From NCBI GenBank assembly GCA_039720395.1, contig CM077831.1, positions 9,288,333 through 9,352,332 on the forward strand: DNA of 64,000 nucleotides. Direction: 5' to 3'. Under the pieces are notes generated by a model that had not been told where the DNA came from, ran no database searches, and saw only the letters and a list, made by a program, of their open reading frames with translations. This DNA is from Liquidambar formosana. Its lineage: Eukaryota > Streptophyta > Magnoliopsida > Saxifragales > Altingiaceae. Made by a program: the position numbers and the translations under genes. This document shows, piece by piece, positions 60,468-64,000 of the stretch (positions are counted from its first letter, which is position 1; every line of letters begins with the position of its first letter).

Positions 60468-60659
60468 CTTTTGACATCCCTGGTATGTGTGCAGAGGTGA
60501 GGGGGTAAGTTGAGAAGGTCGAAACATGGGGAGTTGTATTCACTTCTCTTGTCTCTTACAAATGTGAATACAAAATAGAGCAAGAATAAATATAACTCCT
60601 TTTTTACATTGGCATTCCCTTCTAACCAAATAACCCAAAATAGAGCAAGAATAACACAT

Positions 60660-61130
60660 TAGCACACCTCTACAATGTAACTCCTTTTTTATCCCTCACG
60701 AAACCTTCAAAGCCAATCTCCAATAGCGGGGAAGAGCAACCTAGAGAGATTCAACATTCACCACTAAGTTGAAAATGTTTTTACCACAACCTCCCAACCT
60801 TTGGGCAATACAAAGAAATATGGTCTACAATCTCTACCACTTGTTTACACATAATACACCATTGAGGGAGCTAACAATAGAAAAGTCTCCTCTGAATCAT
60901 GGCATTGGTATTAATCTTTCGTGAGCTATAGATCATGTAAACACCTAAATCTTAAGAGGTACTTTAGTTCTCCAAATCATCAAAGAAGGAGAAAAAATGG
61001 GAACATTTGAATCTTCTACCAAAGTTTTGAAAAAATATTTGCAAGAAAAAACACCTCAAGAATGGGCTAACCATCTTCTCTTATCTGAAAGTGTATCCCT
61101 TTGTATGTGCCATTTATCTAATGAAAGTTA
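60660..61130 (-). pseudogene. LINE zf-RVT fragment, minus strand
   Basis: Leftward the segment reads CIMCKQVVEIVDHISLYCPK with the C-x2-C and H/C pattern of the LINE zinc ribbon, plus flanking degenerate sequence. Its left neighbour (60476-60660) holds two copies of AATAGAGCAAGAATAA without further identity. Confidence 0.6.
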
Positions 61131-61668
61131 AGTGGATATTAGGGCAGCAAGGGCCCGGGGTAATTCAACACCTCAAAAACTTGTCCTTTTCCTTTTCTCT
61201 GTGCCTTAAGCCTCATTAACCTACTCAGGCTGGTGGCAGGACTTAGTGGGCTTGGGGGCTAGGCTAATTAGGGATCGCTATAGGTCGAGGCGCTAGAATA
61301 TGCTACCTTGGCCTATTCTATTAGGATAGCTTGAGGGTCTTGGATTGGTTGGTAGAGTAAGGGCTAACCAAGTTAGTCGAGTGCTCACTGTTAATTGAGA
61401 TAACCTTCTACCTTGGTCACCGTAGGGGGGAGGTCCATATTGTCCATTAGACATAGGCCATGCACAAGGCGCATCCACAACTTTGGAATTACACGGACCA
61501 AGAGCATTCCCACTATTTGGATCTTCTTATCCTGCCACACATCAAGATTCCCCCGTGGTTGCCTTGCATTCTCATTTGTAACACCCTTTTGCTATCCTAT
61601 TAGCTCTGACATCACCAACTCGAATAGTTCACCTCAATCTTTCCTATAAGAACCTACCTATCAACATT

Positions 61669-61686
61669 TGGCGACTCTGCTGAGGA
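61669..61686 (+). other. Primer binding site of the Tat-like element
   Basis: TGGCGACTCTGCTGAGGA, one base from the commonly seen TGGCGACTCTGCTGGGGA, two bases after the LTR end. Confidence 0.7.
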
Positions 61687-61860
61687 GGTATTTTTTGGGA
61701 TGGTGACTACAAAGAGTAATTGCTTTATTGTATAGGATGATCTTCAATTGAGGCATGGGATCCTTGAAAAGTTATTGGCCCAATCCAATGGAAACCTTGA
61801 TGTCGCTCATGGCCTCCATGCAAGAGACCCAAAAGTAAATGCCATTCTTCTTAAACGCCC

Positions 61861-63110
61861 TTGATAAAAATCAACCACCCTCAAGAAGTGAACCCACCAA
61901 CTATTACTGGGGTGGCTGGCTTGGTTGGGGCAGTTGAAACCTCAGCAGTAGCTAGTGAGGCTAGAAACATAGCATCTGAAGCAACTCAGCCTCCATTTGC
62001 AACTATGACTTCCATTGTTCCTCTTGCCACAGAGGCAACTAACTTACCCATTCCTACCACCCAACCTGCTTCTAACATCATTGGCTCCCCTAACCTCAAA
62101 ACTCCAATTACATTCACCCATGAGGCTTCAAAGCAACCTGCCTTCACTTTAGCCCCATCCTAGTATTCAATGTGCCATGAAACTCTCACCTCCCCCCTCT
62201 TACAAAACATGATTTATGTCCCCCCTATCCTTTTGAGTTGGTTAGCAAGCTTTACTCAATGGACTACCAAAGTCTCACTTTCTCCTTATAGAATGGTAGG
62301 ACTGGTAACCCAAAAGAGCACCTAGTTCATTTCATTGACGCACTTGGCATTTATGCACCAAATCTTGTACTTTGCCTCGGGGAATTCTCTAAGTCAATCA
62401 CTGAAATAGCATCACTTGGTATATAAAATTAGGTCTCAGATTTGTGTGGGACTGCTACAAGTCAAATAACATCTTCAAGACTATGATTTTTAGTATTGAG
62501 GAGTGGCTCACACTCCTTGACTTAGGGAGGGAAGCGACAATAGTATGTAGAGAATCTTAATGATTATGTTAAGTGCTTCCATGACCACACCCTTCATGGC
62601 TTAGAGCTTGTCGAGGAGGCTCCTTCGTTGATATATGTTAGGCATAGATTGTGTGTCAACTTCATCTTGAAATTGTGGGCATAACATTCGCTAGCCTTGT
62701 TGAGGCATCGAGGTAGACTTATGATTCAGTTCAACATGGTAGTGGTAGACACCAATGTCAATCCCCAAAAGGTGCCCATGTGGTTATCGTTGTTGAATTC
62801 AAAAGGATAAGTAGGGGGGCTCGCATAGCTCCTCAAAAAGGAAGGAGCATGAGCCACCTCCTCTTCCTTACTCTATGACAAAGGTTCATGCTGTCTTTGA
62901 TCAATGGATGAAAGATGGTTTCCTTAAGTTCTACGATGGTACACGCTTGTTGATGTGAGAAGAAAAGGCTAGCAAGACTTGTTGCCGCTTCCATCGCAAC
63001 ACTAGACACCCCACTAGTGGGTGTTGGCCCTTGAGGCGTCTTTTCCATAAAAAGTTTGATGCCGAGGAGCTCACCTTCGCTCTTGAGAAAAATGAGATTG
63101 TAATGTAACT
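61861..63110 (+). pseudogene. Tat-like gag, decayed
   Basis: An Ala/Thr/Pro-rich N-terminal part (61861-62160) is followed, in changing frames, by a capsid part with SMDYQSLTFS, RTGNPKEHLVHFIDALGIYA and GEFSKSITEIAS (62250-62415). Farther on comes CCRFHRNTRHPTSGCWPLRR with LFHKKFDAEEL (about 62980-63070), the C-x-x-H / H-x-x-x-C zinc-like motif known between gag and protease in these elements. Stops are frequent. Confidence 0.65.
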
Positions 63111-63729
63111 CCTTTTCTCCCTCACATCAACTATGTTTCTATTTCAAGTAACAAGGTCATTTAGTCATAGCCTCATAGGGGATGTCCATAAGAGTGGCAA
63201 TATCCATACATCAAAGTTGTAGATGAAACAAAATACCCATACCTCAAAGCCTAACTCTAATGTAACCTCATGTCTTATCAATTTTATTTAAATTGACGTG
63301 TGTTATGCTCAAAGTACAATGTGAAAAATATATATTCTTTCATTACTTGCATTGCTTAGCACTAGAAACTAATAGTTAAAAAAAAAAAGTATGGGTTCAA
63401 AAAAAGAAAATTCACCACAAGAATGTTCTTTCTTTTTGTCAAAGGCTCATAAGTCGCCTAAGCATGATAACCTCATGATCATCACTAGGATGGGTAAAGT
63501 AACCATGCAAGGTCATCATGCTCGCCCTCTTCACTCAGGGGAGATGACTAGTGGATTGGAAGTCAAGAGGGCGCTTAGACCCCAAGTTGTTGAAATTTAT
63601 TCTTAAAGCTTTTTACCCATTAGCATTTCCACCATAGTCCAAACAAAATAAAGCCTATCTTCTACAATTATAATTATCGAGGGAGCAAAGCAGGGGATTT
63701 CCTTCAAGGGTTCACCCCTTCATTATGTT
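63111..63729. other. Interior of the Tat-like element, no clear domain
   Basis: A 71-codon frame at 63391-63606 (MGSKKENSPQECSFFLSKAH...) is not recognised. Otherwise AT-rich. Confidence 0.3.
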
Positions 63730-64000
63730 GTGATCCAAGGTTAAGGACACAAGGTCCCTTTGGACCCTAGTTGGAAAACATTCAAACAAGGTATTCAACC
63801 ATAGAGCAAGATCTAGGTGGGTTGTATTGCTATATGGGTGATACAAGGCCAAGGACATAAGATCCCTATGGACCCTAATGAGAAGCATTTAGACAGAGTA
63901 TTCATATTCCCGCCCTAGAGTGAAAACTTAGGCGTGCCCTTGCATTGTTATGTGGGTGATCCAAGGTTGAGGACATAAGTTCTCCTTGAACCCTAACAAG
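63730..64000. repeat. Tandem repeat, unit 108-118 bp, cut by window end
   Basis: Copies start GTGATCCAAGGTTAAGGACA (63730), GTGATACAAGGCCAAGGACA (63838) and GTGATCCAAGGTTGAGGACA (63956). Each goes on with CCTATGGACCCTAA-like wording. At least 2.4 copies are present. Confidence 0.88.

Larger units (their letters stand above)
61131..64000 (+). mobile_element. Tat-like Ty3/gypsy element, 5' part (runs off the window)
   Basis: LTR-type sequence ends ACCTATCAACA at 61666. It is followed by TGGCGACTCTGCTGAGGA (61669-61686), the primer site form used by Tat/Ogre-like elements. A gag region follows to about 63110, then a tandem repeat reaching the window end. The left LTR boundary was not resolved; it lies after the LINE fragment. 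The Tat assignment is by motif memory. Confidence 0.65.

Overview
The window looks like nuclear DNA of a flowering plant. It has plant LTR retrotransposons (Ty3/gypsy chromoviruses, Tat-like pieces, a Ty1/copia gag), L1-type LINEs with DUF4283 ORF1, tRNA-derived SINEs, hAT transposon relatives, and one intron-containing host gene whose closest match in my memory is the RUS (DUF647) family. The species cannot be fixed from sequence alone. The TE-stuffed giant introns would fit several basal eudicots, magnoliids or woody dicots.

The one well-supported host gene lies on the + strand. Its first six coding exons are at 9940-10722, 10800-11075, 23924-23980, 24181-24379, 54361-54476 and 57889-58065. 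They join in phase with GT/AG borders to give 536 codons of a ROOT UV-B SENSITIVE protein, most like RUS5. The C-terminal exon(s) were not found and probably lie beyond position 64000. Almost everything else is transposable-element sequence in front of this gene (1-9750), in its introns of about 12.8 kb and 30 kb, or in its 3' introns.

Layout. 1-4897: a decayed short chromovirus (Gy1) with both LTRs. 4898-7006: two MITEs, a GA repeat and a possible leftward first exon of another host gene. 7250-8730: remains of a Tat-like LTR element. 8731-9752: copy A of a TA-flanked Micron-like element. Intron 2 (11076-23923): a LINE whose 5' part is inverted (twin-priming pattern), split by a second chromovirus (Gy2, 12094-18946), then a SINE and a tandem duplication. 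Intron 4 (24380-54360): a hAT transposon relic carrying Micron-like copy B; a LINE fragment; LTR element LTR4 (29044-44897) that holds two hAT-like MITEs and a LINE, the LINE holding chromovirus Gy3, and the LTR of Gy3 holding a further hAT derivative; SINEs; a third copy of the hAT-like MITE with another MITE inside it; and a truncated copia element. Intron 5: LINE pieces, a SINE and a 411-bp TRIM. 58066-64000: MITE-like DNA, a second hAT derivative with a perfect 8-bp target duplication, a LINE fragment, and the LTR, PBS and gag of another Tat-like element running off the end.

No retroelement reading frame is intact. The value of the window lies in the nesting, which gives a relative order of insertions supported by target-site duplications and by empty-site copies inside the same window.
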